Shown piece by piece: positions 11,331 through 22,800 of a stretch of DNA of 64,000 nucleotides. The notes beneath the pieces are model-generated. The model was not told the DNA's origin and ran no database searches. It worked only from the letters and a program-made list of their open reading frames with translations. The number at the start of each line of letters is the position of its first letter. The first letter of the stretch is position 1. Source of the DNA: Primula veris (Eukaryota > Streptophyta > Magnoliopsida > Ericales > Primulaceae); NCBI GenBank assembly GCA_963682055.1, contig OY821740.1, positions 35,298,795-35,362,794 on the forward strand. Reading direction: 5' to 3'. Both the position numbers and the translations under genes were made by a program.

Positions 11331-14223
11331 AGCATTTAAATCATTCATCATTTCGACGACAGGCGAAATGATAAGGTAATTTTAAATGCTTTAAAGAATG
11401 TGGTAGCAACCACTTGAAAGACATTTCAACTCCTCTAAAATACGCTTTTGATCGTATTGAATGGCGGATATGTAAAGATATTTCAATTCTTTTATGAGTT
11501 ATTACCAGATAACACTGGTTTTCTCGAATATTTTATAACTCAACAAGGTACGGCAGGACCTACATGAGTATAAGACCTCATATTTGACAAATCAATTTGG
11601 TTTTACCAAAGATTTCGATTTGGAACGACAGGTCCAGAATCGTTGTCACTGAGTACTCTTTTAGGCAAATAGTTGGTGAAATTATGTGGTACACTGTTAC
11701 CCACTATTTCCAAAAAAATCAACTACCCCACAAGTATTGCCTAAAATTTCATAATTTAAAGTTTGGTCACATTTGTCAAAGGAATTTGCTCAAAACACTT
11801 TAAATTATTTCGAGAAATTTCGTAAACAGGTAAACCATAATCCAAAAGTATGGTCCAAATGGAAAAATAATAATCCAAATGGAAAACATAATCCAAATGA
11901 GCGAAAAAATGGCTCAATGATTTATCAAAATCAATAAAGAAAGGTATCAAACTCATTTGAGCCACAAAATCGGGGGTCTCAAAAGTTTCCTTTCAGTTAG
12001 CTTTAACCACATTAGCATCGGTTTTTTCACTTTTATAATAGTTTTAAACTATTTAAGGAGTAACCGTGCATGACCTTTGTCTTTATAGCATAGAGTTGCC
12101 TCATTGAGCATTATCTCTTCCTTTGTGACAACGGGCCATATTGTTCCTTTCAATTACTGTCTTGGAGCCACAGGTTTTCGATTTTGACGATTGTCTAAAA
12201 TCTCTCTTGGCTAAGCGATTCATCGGGATCACGACAGTTCGAGACAAATAACACTTGTCTCGGTTCTCGATTCGTGGAAAAAAAATTGTACACGAAGAGC
12301 ATTAATATCAGGCAAACAATTCGCCATTGACCCAATAGGATTAAAACTACTCACCGGGGTAATTTTCTTATCCAATAACATATGGGCGATAAAGGAACAT
12401 GGTGAATATAAATTCACGATACAGCTTATGGAATACAATTTCCAAGCTAGTATTTTGGTGAAGGATTGCTCCAATATGTCAATTTCAGACATTTGTTCAC
12501 CATAGACGTCATCACGTCTCAAATGTGGCGGCGGAATAAAATCAACGCCTTAGCATACATTATGAGGGTAACAACAAACTCGAGTTTTACTCATAAAATA
12601 TGGCATCCAAAAAAAAATTTTGGGCATCACATTTTCACACATCAGAGTGAGTAACATGTGGTGACGGATTAAAATCAACGTTTAAACAGTCATTTCGCAA
12701 GTATGTTTTACGATTTTTCTCATCATAGATGGCATCCAACATGTGTTGAGAGTTCTGAATTATTTATCATATAAAACGACTGGTTTATATGTTTATGGTT
12801 TGCACAAGCACAAACTTATTTTTCGAAACGACAGGTTCGAAAACATTAGTTTTGCTTTTAATGTGGATTGGTTCTCATTGATCGAACGACGGGTCGATAC
12901 TGAGACACCAATTCGGCGAAACATACATCACTATATAAACACACTCGGGGAAATTATTATTTAGTCAACCCCTTTCGGTAGCTCTACTTGAAAAACGACC
13001 AGGAAAGACGGTGAGGGTGGAGGACACGAATGCCACTTAAAACCCGACCTCATTAGGATATCGACTTCCGCCTATATCTTTCCTAGACATCGTATCCAAA
13101 TAGGTGAGCCTAGTTGGGGAGAGTTCATAATTTTTCCAACTTAAATGTGAAAATATATGATTTCGCAAATTAACATATTATAAACATGGCAATAAATTAA
13201 ATATAGATTGTACCTGTCTATATTAACCACATATATATATAAACAGGCAGTAAATATATTTTAGGATTTATCTAATCATGCAGTAGATTTGGTGTTATAA
13301 GCAAATCAATTCAGGATTATCAATCACAAAGATTATATCATACCAAATCAATTAGATCAATTAGATCTAATCTAATAATTAACTGCTATATGTGATATTT
13401 ATATATATGGTAATATCAAAATATTGGATTATGCTAACAAGATATCAATCAATTATCTATGTTTATCGCCATATGAATAATTTTATACATGGTAGTTTTA
13501 ACATGTAAGTAAACAATATATTTTTAATTACCAATCAATTGTATATATGGTAAAAAAATATTTTAACAAGAGGTTAAATTTACATGGAAACATATCAATT
13601 TATTCAATCAATGAATATAATTATTGACATACAATAACAGTAATATCAATCGTGTGAAGCATGTGATTGTAACATGTAACTGTCTACTGTGACATCATGC
13701 AAGCTGGGCAATTGTAAACCTATTAACATGCAGTAGGATCTAACAATATATACAAAACATGGTATATTGCGTAGAATTAATACATGTACATTAAACATGC
13801 GGTTACAATGTTACCAAAATAAAATATGGTTTTGAAAATTCATACATACCTTTCGCACGGTATGTTGGTGAAGGTTGATATATAGAATAATAACCTAATT
13901 AAACCCGGATAAAACTCAAGTTTTATAGATACCCAATATTCGTGCGTTTATCCAAAAAATTTCAATTTTCCCAAGCGTATATCCTGTTTCTGGCGTCCTT
14001 TACCGTTTTGCCATGAGTACTGTGAGAAACTGTGGTGTCTTATTTGTTTCCCTACTAGAGTACTGTGCATCCAAATTTGTCCTTTGTCTTGAATATGATA
14101 AGCTATTTTTATTTTTTTTATGTACTTCCGCACGGTATGTTGGTGAAGGTCGATATAGCAATAACCTAATAAAACCCGGATAAACCTCAAGGTTTATTGA
14201 ATCTATAATCCGTACTTCGATCT

Positions 14224-14244
14224 CCGAGAGCAGTGCTGATAACG
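14224..14244 (-). other. Primer-binding site (PBS)
   Basis: Directly inside the right LTR, the minus strand reads CGTTATCAGCACTGC. It resembles the TATCAG-containing primer-binding sites of plant copia elements. It sets the element's sense as minus strand. Confidence 0.7.
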
Positions 14245-14444
14245 TGTTGTGTGACATATTATATATATAGAGATATAGAGAGATATGAGAGATACAACAA
14301 ATAGAGTCTTTATTAATCAGAATGTTATGAATGAATATCAAATAGAAGACCCCTAACCCTCTCTATATAGATAGAGGGATATGGTTACAAGCCCACTTGG
14401 GCCCATAAAGTACAAGCCCAATAGTCCAATAATATCTTACAACA
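14245..14444 (-). repeat. Copia LTR, right copy (5' LTR in element sense)
   Basis: 200 bp, TGTTGTG...ACAACA, followed by attat (14445-14449), the right target duplication. It shares long identical blocks with 7528-7747. The modest number of substitutions and one length change indicate an insertion that is not recent. Confidence 0.9.
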
Positions 14445-14449
14445 ATTAT

Positions 14450-15393
14450 TATCTTTATTGTTAATTAAAATAGTTAGGTAAAAATACAATTTTAATGTTG
14501 TTAATCGATAATGTGACAAAATATCATTAATTACTTTATTTCAACTATTACTATTTTAGTATCTATTTTACTGGAATTTACAAAATGACTAATTAATGAT
14601 ATTTTAATTAATAATTAATTTTAATTAAAATTTAGATAACTTTGTTAAGTTAATAGACTAAAATGTGAAGGTTAAATTTAAGTTACACATATGTCTCATT
14701 TAATATGCAATTAAATAATGATGTGTCAAAGTTAATATTGTTAAAATTAACCCAATAACATTTTTTTAGCCTCCTTAATAAATAAATAAAACACTAACAG
14801 TCTAATTGTACATATAATATCATACCCTCATATTTGTCATTCGTACCATAACAGTTCTCTACTGCAATATTATTAAATGTATGGAACGATAATAGTGCTT
14901 AAATTAAAACTTGAATTATATATCAAAAGTGTTTCAGTAGAAAAAGAAGTGGCTTAATTGAGAATGAAAAGAAGACGGCGCTGATTCAACTTAAAAACTT
15001 CAAACCTTTTCAGTTCAAAAGTATAAAGGTAAAGCTCAGATTTTTACTTTTTAGCTACCAACCAGACTGATGCAATTTAAGCAAAAAGTTGAGCTAGAAA
15101 CTACGATCGAAAAAGCTTTTAAATTGATTCCCTTGATGTTTTAACTTATATATAGACTGAAACGAAAGGAAAGCTAAGGAAAGTCAGAAGCCTATGAAGT
15201 GAATTAACTGAAGCATATTTTTGCTCATACTTGCTCTCTTTGTAACTTGTTTGATGCTTCAACGGAGGAAATTTCAGTTTAACTTCATAATTTGTGTGAA
15301 CAAAGCAATAAAAACCAGCTCCATTGCGCATAATCACTATATCTATACAAGATTCTGTTTGTACTTTGTATCAGAAAAATGATTTCAAGTAAA
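14450..15393. other. Intergenic, AT-rich; possible 3' end of the kelch-like pseudogene
   Basis: 14450-14900 is AT-rich without a frame. 14950-15110 contains 'agctaccaaccagactg' and related motifs that look like remnants of a MITE family scattered across the window. Minus strand 15146-15337 is open (63 codons) but has no recognisable motif and may be 3'UTR of the pseudogene to its right. Confidence 0.45.
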
Positions 15394-16113
15394 TCATCCA
15401 TAAACCATACTTGTCTCCATCATCTCCACTTCTAGAGGGAAAGCAGCATCAGCATCCTTGTTCGAATATGCAGGCTTCATAGGACTCTGCTCTCCAAGTT
15501 CCAAGCTTGAGACTACCTCTCGATTCAAAATAAAACAAGATGAAATCAAGGTACAATCAAATTGTTTTGTCCTTTTTATATAAATTAAGATCAATGGGGT
15601 TGAGTTTAGTGCAGCTACCATCTTTAAGAATGCGAAAAATTGAGGCAAGAACAGGCTGACACGGTGTACCGTACTTAGATCAGCATGCGATAGTCTTGAC
15701 CATACATATCAAATCAATTCCGATCCTGTTGGAAAAATGTAGGAAAACATGTATTTTATACATGGTTGTTCCAAGTGGTCAGGGACCATCTTTGAGTCAA
15801 TTTTCAATGCGACTCCTCAGTTTTTCTGAGGCCATACTCAATGCGGTTGAGTAGCTCGTGCGACTAGCTTCGCAACGGTATATCGCATGACCTATTCGGA
15901 GGAAGGGTGTGAATGATAATTGGACTCGAAGTTTGGTACTCGAAAGAGGCAATAAAGCCAATGCTGGAAAATGAGAAAAGAAATGGGAAACCCATGAGGG
16001 TTATCCCACATTGGAAAATCATGAGTGATTTTTACAATATATATACTAAGGTATCCCATATGGATATCAAGTAGTGTGTCCACATACACATGTGTGTATT
16101 GTGTACCACACAT

Positions 16114-16690
16114 GGGCTTGCTCGACGGGCGGGCTTGCTCGACGGGCGGGCTTGCTCGACGGGCGGGCTTGCTCGACGGGCGGGCTTGCTCGACGGGCGG
16201 GCTTGCTCGACGGGCGGGCTTGCTCGACGGGCGGGCTTGCTCGACGGGCGGGCTTGCTCGACGGGCGGGCTTGCTCGACGGGCGGGCTTGCTCGACGGGC
16301 GGGCTTGCTCGACGGGCGGGCTTGCTCGACGGGCGGGCTTGCTCGACGGGCGGGCTTGCTCGACGGGCGGGCTTGCTCGACGGGCGGGCTTGCTCGACGG
16401 GCGGGCTTGCTCGACGGGCGGGCTTGCTCGACGGGCGGGCTTGCTCGACGGGCGGGCTTGCTCGACGGGCGGGCTTGCTCGACGGGCGGGCTTGCTCGAC
16501 GGGCGGGCTTGCTCGACGGGCGGGCTTGCTCGACGGGCGGGCTTGCTCGACGGGCGGGCTTGCTCGACGGGCGGGCTTGCTCGACGGGCGGGCTTGCTCG
16601 ACGGGCGGGCTTGCTCGACGGGCGGGCTTGCTCGACGGGCGGGCTTGCTCGACGGGCGGGCTTGCTCGACGGGCGGGCCTGCTCGACGGG
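16114..16690. repeat. Minisatellite, 17-bp unit x 34, GC-rich, in LTR U3
   Basis: The unit is gggcttgctcgacgggc (13 of 17 bases G/C). 34 units fit 577 bp with the last lacking one base. The units appear identical except the last, which has t to c (gggcctgc...). Each unit junction gives GGGCGGG, so the array holds a paired G-run every 17 bp, and three CpG per unit in an otherwise AT-rich area. Because 17 is not a multiple of three and no stop occurs in any phase, all frames are open on both strands; the long reading frames here are artefacts. Confidence 0.95.
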
Positions 16691-16818
16691 AAAAGCTTCC
16701 AGCAAAGCTGTAACTGTTGCAATAAATATGATTTGATTGCAAAGTTAATACTGCAGTTTCGAATTTCGAAAACTGACAGTAGTAAAGTGACCTTAATGGC
16801 TGAGATACTCAGCAAGCC

Positions 16819-16827
16819 TATAAATAG
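16819..16827 (+). promoter_or_regulatory. TATA box of the LTR promoter
   Basis: TATAAATAG lies about 130 bp downstream of the minisatellite and upstream of a purine/CA-rich leader-like stretch. Position and form fit the U3/R promoter of an LTR retrotransposon. Confidence 0.7.
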
Positions 16828-17125
16828 GCAGACCCCCCCACATGTCAGGGATAACATTCATAACATTCTGAAATAAAATACAGAAGCATATATCATCTCT
16901 CAAAAACAGCATTACATTTTAGAACCAGAGAGAACCACCCACCAAAAGCTCGACCTTGACTCGTCGCCAGTTTCCGGCGAGTCATCCGAGACGTTGTACC
17001 TTGGGATCGAAGCGCCAACGCAACCAGAAACATCAAGGTGGTTGGGCGAATATCGGTTAAGGGCATACTGTTAACAGTAGCCTCGTCTTGTTTATTATTA
17101 TTATTATTATTTTATTTTTTTTCTT

Positions 17126-17236
17126 TTCAATTCTGTCCAGTTTTTTTCAATTCTGTCCAGTTTTTCAATTCTGTCCAGTTTTTTCAATTCTGTCCAGTTT
17201 TCAATTCTGTCCGGTTTTTCAATTCTGTCCAGTTTT
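17126..17236 (+). repeat. Tandem repeat of 'caattctgtccagtttt' in the LTR
   Basis: Six to seven units of about 17-20 bp, each with ttcaattctgtcc[a/g]gt followed by a T-run of variable length. It is followed by shorter 'ttctgtaatt' units to about 17330. It lies downstream of the TATA box, in the R/U5 part of the solo LTR. Confidence 0.85.
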
Positions 17237-18110
17237 TACTATTCTGTAATTAGTTTAAAGTTCTGTTTTTTGCTGTAATTACTATTCTGTAATTTAATTC
17301 TGTAATTAGAATAGTTTTAATTCAGTCCTGTAATTTCAATTTCAAACAGAACAGTCCGGCTGTTAAGTTTGTACTTTCCAGTCCGGCAGTTTCTATTTAT
17401 TGCAATTCAGTACATCAGATTATTAATTAATAATAATCTGATAACGTTTGCTTTAATTATTTTCAGTACCTACATGTTGTAATCAGTTTATTGTATTTCA
17501 TTTGAAAATTAATAAAGATTACACTGGTTTTAATTAATTCTTGTTTAGTCCTTTTATTATTATTAATTGTTATTTCGTACACGGAAACCAACAGATCCTT
17601 CCCACGATTCCAGCTTCCCTGTAAGAGGCATGCTTCAAGTACTGCCAGTCACGAGACTCGTCACTCTCCAGGACGATTCTCTTCCCCAGTTATAAATCAA
17701 AGTCACTACTGTCTAATGCGTTTTTCGTGCAGGAATATGAAACAAATCCTTCAAATTCTGATACGTACGCATAAATGTCCAGAGGTGCTTCCAAAATCTC
17801 CCACTTCATTTATCGTATCAAAGGCCTTGAAAGAAGGTTTGGGAATCACAGGCTGTATAATATTACGGCGTGCGAGCACATAGACTTTATTACCCATTGT
17901 CACTGCGATTGGAGACACCTTGCGACCCAAGGGGGGCAGAAGCGTAGATGTCTCCTTACTGATCGACTGAAAGTACATGGAGATTCCCTTGCATAGTCGA
18001 TGTACTTATTCAACATAAAACTGTTCTTGATCAAATTCGTTAGGCAATAGCAAGAACGTACCGGATCCCAAAAGGTGCGCAAGCAACATATCCGATTGGC
18101 TTCCTTTTGT

Positions 18111-19829
18111 TGTGATTATAGAAAGTAAAAGTCGATTTGAGCCTTGTGTTTTTTGGGGAACGATCTCATCATTACCATCTTCTGCTTCCTATCTTGTTAA
18201 CCTTAGTTCGTATAAGGCAGCGGCCTTATCCCTATCTGTTGAACAAAACAGAAGGTAGATCGAGCTATCTTCTCGGATGGATTTCCTTTTCGAATTACTC
18301 ATCTTTTCTTTCCTTTCTTTTATAGCTCCTCTCTCTCTCCCCCAGAAAATACACACCCCTGTTATTTGCATTTAGAAATACTAGATTTGTATCTCACTTA
18401 CGTGATTCACATCTTGCACATGCAACAGTTGATTACACTAAAATTTTTATTATATTTCAGGTTTGCGTTTGTGAATTGTGAAGCTTACAGGGTAAAAGGT
18501 ACTGGAACACCGGGATCACATATTATGGCGTGTTTAATTTAGGAAGAAATTGCAAACAGTCGTTGGAACAACCTGGGATCGTAATGGGAAACCCTCGTTT
18601 CACCGGAATCTTCAGGTCCCATTTTCGTGCATAATGATACATACATGATAAGGCAAATTACTTTATTGTCATGTGGTGCCTTAGTGACTTGTCTTCTTAT
18701 TGAGGAAAGGGATCGTAATGGGAAACCCTCGTTTCACCGGAATCTTCAGGTCCCATTTTCGTGCATAATGATACATACATGATAAGGCAAATTACTTTAT
18801 TGTCATGTGGTGCCTTAGTGACTTATCTTCTTATTGAGGAAATTTGGGTTTGTTAAGGCTTTGCAAAGGTGTATTAGTTTTGCTACCTTTCGTTTTGTTG
18901 GTGAAGCCAAATGCCCAAATTTTCCACTATTCCGATGACTTAAAAATATGTTTCACAAAGTTGATTGTTTCACAGTATATGTAGTTCTTTTTAAAAAAAT
19001 TAATGGTATTTTTCGTACTGAAAGAAGTTTCTTTGACCAGTTTCAAAGCATACAGAATGGGTGAGTTGATGAAAAGCAACTTTGTTGCAAATGCTGCAAC
19101 GCATCAACCGGGCTCTCCATTTTCCATATAACGGTTCTAGATAAACTGGGAACGGCTCCGAAAAATACAATCTATATATTCTTCTTTTGTGGAAAGTTGG
19201 ATCAGAAATAAAGTGCCGGGATTTTGCATTGCAGCTGCTGCAACACAGCAGCTATTTGTTTTCCTGAATATAATGTAAATAATTTATAACTTCAAGTCTG
19301 AAACCGGTCTTACGTCAAACCAGAACAAACCCAAAGTAGAGGGAAATCTCATAAATCAACCCCAAACTTAAAGGGGAACCCCAGAAATGAAAACCCAAAT
19401 TAAGAAGAAAAAAAAACGTTTACCTCTGAACCTCTTCAATCAAGGATTCAAGGGTCCTGTTACTCCTGTATATAACTAGACAAGGTTTTGCAAGTACAAT
19501 ATCTAAGGGGGGAAAACGGAATGTACATTCATTCTACTCTCAACTTACAAATACCACACCTTATATCTAAAACCTTAGCATTGTCATGCATTCGGACTGG
19601 TCAGGTTTACGAATTTTTTTACAGTCTTAAATTAAAAAGGTCCGCAACATTTGGAATATCAACCCTCTTCGAGGTTTCTTCCTAACACTCCTGTTACACT
19701 GTATTGCTCCGCCCAATTACCACGAAAAATAAGGGGGAACTACTTTTGTTGTACAGATTAAAGTGAATATCAGCAAACACCATATTATTCTCGATCTAAA
19801 TCTATAGAAATATACATTTGGGATACAGT
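18111..19829. other. Intergenic; contains a recent 134-bp tandem duplication
   Basis: 18250-18350 has a plus-strand stretch rich in 'tttctttcc' and 'ctctctc'. 18575-18842 is a near-perfect tandem duplication (separate entry). 19000-19830 shows no coding signal; it includes the likely 3' flank of the PWWP gene on the minus strand. Confidence 0.5.
18575..18842. repeat. Near-perfect tandem duplication, two 134-bp copies
   Basis: Copies 18575-18708 and 18709-18842 both start gggatcgtaatgggaaaccc and end 'cttcttattgaggaaa'. The only difference I see is one base (gacttg versus gactta). The near identity indicates a very recent event. No frame or known element matches. Confidence 0.93.
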
Positions 19830-22800
19830 TTATTGATGGCGGCCAACCAACCCCTCGTTTAACCGACAGAAAGCTAGCTTAACCGGAATACAAGCAACTG
19901 TGGTCGGGCCAACCTCACCTTTTATCAACCCACCAGCTCGAAAACTACTTTTGTCGCCGCTTCTAAAATTGTTGCTAACCGTCTGTTCTCTTTCGATTGC
20001 AGAGAGATTTTTTATCTTTTGGTAAGACGATGAACCCACATTTTTTGAAGGCTTCTTCGAAATTATTCCGTCAGGAATATACTTTTTCGATTTCTTAAAA
20101 GGCATTCTCCAACCATTAGATGAAGAAAGAAGAGAATTGGTAAAACCATTTTCGAGTATTTCCACTTGGATCGGATGGCCCACAATTGCTTTCCCATTTA
20201 GTTTGCTCCTCAAAGATATCAGTGGAACATGCTCTCCTCTTTGGTAGCTTGATTGGACATTGAGGTCCACATCTAATAACCCGATCTCCATTCTCTCTCC
20301 ATATCGATGGGTATCAAACGTACGATCAATATGATCTCTTGAATCCTCCCAATATCCTCTCATCCAAGGATGCTCATTGATTATGTTGGGATTGTACAAA
20401 GACCTATCAATTTTTATTATTAGTACACTGCTATAAAACTCACCATTCAAACATAAAAAATGTACATAAATATCAAAGAAAGACAGTGAACCTACTATCA
20501 AAATTCGGAACTTTAGTACTCCTATATAACAAGTGCTTACAAGCTGAAGTTTAGCACTGCCGTACTGATTATTTGGTTTTATGCAGATCGTATACGAGCA
20601 TGATAAAAAAAAAAACTATGCATAATAATGCTATTGTTAAAACTTTTAACACGAGCATACTAATTGTTCAATTTTGTAAATGATGAAATATAATAAAAAT
20701 ATAAAATGGTATACTACATTGTTCAAATCTGATAGATTGGTGAAGAAAGGTGATTTTTTCCTTATGTTGTTTGGTACATCACCATACGCAAAAATACGAG
20801 GCTGTGGTTTTTTTTGTGTGAGAAAGATGAGGCTATGGAGTCTGATATATACCTTTGGTTGCAATATGAGCGTTTTTGGGTCCTAAAGCCTCTTTCTACA
20901 TTACCGTCAAAGCCATCACTTTCGATATCTTCAAGATCTGTTGTATACATAGACCCTCTCGTTGTATAGATAGACCCTCTCGTGACCCATCTATCAGTTG
21001 CGTCAGTAGACCTTTTGGTGATACGACGTTTGTTTCGTTTCCCTTTTATTTGCCATTTAGATACACCTAAACTAGCAGGACCATGGTTGTTAAGGTAAAA
21101 TGAAGACATGTCACTGTCATTGGGTAATTCAATGCTCAAACTCCTACGTCGAAATTGTTCTGATATGTCTTGAGGCTTCGCTTCCAACTTTGGGACAAAT
21201 GCAGCTTCTGGGAAAACAAAAAAAGTTCAGTTAATGCCATCATCAATAGGCAAGGCAACTTACACGAGAAGAACAAAATCTACGGAAAACAACTGAAAGT
21301 AAAAAGATAAAAACTGAAGTGAAATCCATAATAATATGACGAAACTAGTATAAAAAGCTGATAATGACACGAAAAGAACCGAAAAGACTGTTCATGTTCG
21401 TTTAACGAAAGCTTGTTCATATATGTTCAGGTCCTTTTATCAACAAACTATCACGAACCAAACTCTTGACGAGCGGAAGACGAGTTAGTTAGCGGTTCAT
21501 TTAAGTTAAAACCTTAAACAAAGACAAGTGAGGATAACGTTTTCCATATTTTTCATTTATAGAATGATTTACTTATAAAAGGATTAGTATCATATCAATG
21601 TAAGAAGAAACATTTACATATGCAAGGATAATTGAGACCAATCCAACTAGTTTATCATTGTATTACAAAAATACCGTTTTTCAACTTTCAAAATATTTCA
21701 CCATTAATACATGGAAATTTTCTTTTGTTATTTATCATGCAAGTATATAAACCTATCGATATAAGGCTATCATTGATTATAACCGAACAAAACAAAAATT
21801 TCCAAAGCTGGATGGAGCTTTGCTCATGATCATCTCATTTACTTAACGAGATCTATACTTTGTTCCATGTTCAATTCATTTAGAAATGAGGCGAACATGA
21901 ACTGAATATTTTACGAGCCGAACTCGAGATTTTTCAAAAACGGTTCGGTACATAATCATTCTACTAGTATGTCAGGGAAGCGAAAAGTTAAAAACAGACA
22001 TACGACATAAAATCTGAAAAATAATTCTCATAAAACCAGGTCAAGCTTAAGAAGATAAAAAGGTTGGCTTGAAAACACACTACTCGAAACTTACAAAAAT
22101 CAGAATGCAGTGGACAGAACACATAGACAAGATATATTAGAGGTGGATTAAGCATAAAACAAGCAAGGCAGTCTAAGAAGGCATCCAATCTCTGAACTTC
22201 CAATAAGACACTATTACAGAAAATTACCAGATGATGTATCAAATGATTATAAAGTAACATAAGAACACTGCAAATATAAAGTATAACAAATACTTTTTAG
22301 TCTTCAAAAGCAAGTTTTTTTTTTTTTTTTGCATACAATTTATATACACACACACACTCATATATATACATATATGAGCAAGTGTTTGTTATTATTATTA
22401 TTTTTTGACAAGCAGCAAGTGTTTGTTATCATATATATATACGCATGTTAAAAGGCCTCTCATTTTGTTAATTCCTCTTAGTAACCCATATGTATACGGA
22501 TAGGTACATATAAGCATAATCTAGAATAGCAGAAATTCTAACCTGCAAGGCCAGCCATATCAGCATCTTCGTCTGATTGAGTTTTAGAAGAATCAGTTTC
22601 TGTATTTTCAGTAGACTCATCTGGACTGCTTTCTTCATCCATTTCAGTGGGACGGGGAAAACCATCTACGTCCATGTCAAAAGACGAATCTGCCTTCGGA
22701 ATAAGGCCAATAAACTTCTCTTCATCAGAACAATCATTGGACTCACTAGGTAAAGAAAAGTCACCCATCTTAGTACGGCTTGTGGGTTCTTTTTGCTCCT

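Larger units (their letters stand above)
7528..14444 (-). mobile_element. Degenerate Ty1/copia LTR retrotransposon, complete boundaries, minus-strand sense
   Basis: The element is 6.9 kb, with two short LTRs (7528-7747 and 14245-14444) that begin TGTTGT and end ACAACA, flanked by a 5-bp attat duplication. Sense is minus strand: the primer-binding site follows the right LTR (CGTTATCAGCACTGC, minus strand) and a polypurine tract, AAAGGGGGAG, precedes the left LTR. Copia pol landmarks are readable on the minus strand in the expected order: an integrase piece (MVMIDAST, about 11010), a post-integrase linker (about 10340-10440), an RT piece (9262-9483) and RNase H (GYTDAGYLSDPHK, about 8788-8826). 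All frames are broken by many stops and indels, and the RT active-site block is missing. It is therefore non-autonomous. Its internal sequence is unusually rich in short perfect inverted repeats (see findings). Confidence 0.92.
15727..17593 (+). mobile_element. Solo LTR, 1.87 kb, with TSD gatcc
   Basis: The LTR runs from TGTTGG to CCAACA and is flanked on both sides by gatcc (15722-15726 and 17594-17598). No internal region is present, so it is a solo LTR left by LTR-LTR recombination. Plus orientation is set by a TATA box (TATAAATAG at 16819). U3 contains a 577-bp minisatellite (16114-16690), and the transcribed part contains a second tandem repeat (17126-17236). The superfamily cannot be told from an LTR alone. 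It interrupts the kelch-type pseudogene. Confidence 0.92.
15394..18110 (-). pseudogene. Kelch-type (F-box/kelch-like) pseudogene split by a solo LTR
   Basis: Minus strand 17750-17960 encodes a kelch-style blade: TLLPPLGRKVSPIAVTMGNK, VYVL, then PSFKAFDTIN. A 1-nt frameshift near 17809 then moves the reading to KWEILEAPLDIYAYVSEFEG, which completes the blade (FxxFDxxxxKWExLxxP) and later hits a stop. Further left, RDWQYLKHASYREAGIVGRI is open up to 17594, where the LTR begins. Past the LTR and its duplicated gatcc the frame continues (GIDLICMV, a stop, then YGTPCQPVLASIFRILKDG) to about 15600. Frameshift, stops and insertion show it is dead. The family assignment rests on the blade pattern only. 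The 5' part (F-box, if any) is not visible. Confidence 0.6.

Noticed and set aside
16114..16690. CRISPR-like array
   Set aside because: Units are contiguous direct repeats without spacers, and the context is a plant LTR.
16025..16876. Long overlapping frames on both strands (200-320 codons) with a 17-residue repeat
   Set aside because: They are a by-product of the 17-bp stop-free minisatellite. The same peptide repeat appears in every phase, and the flanks are LTR sequence.
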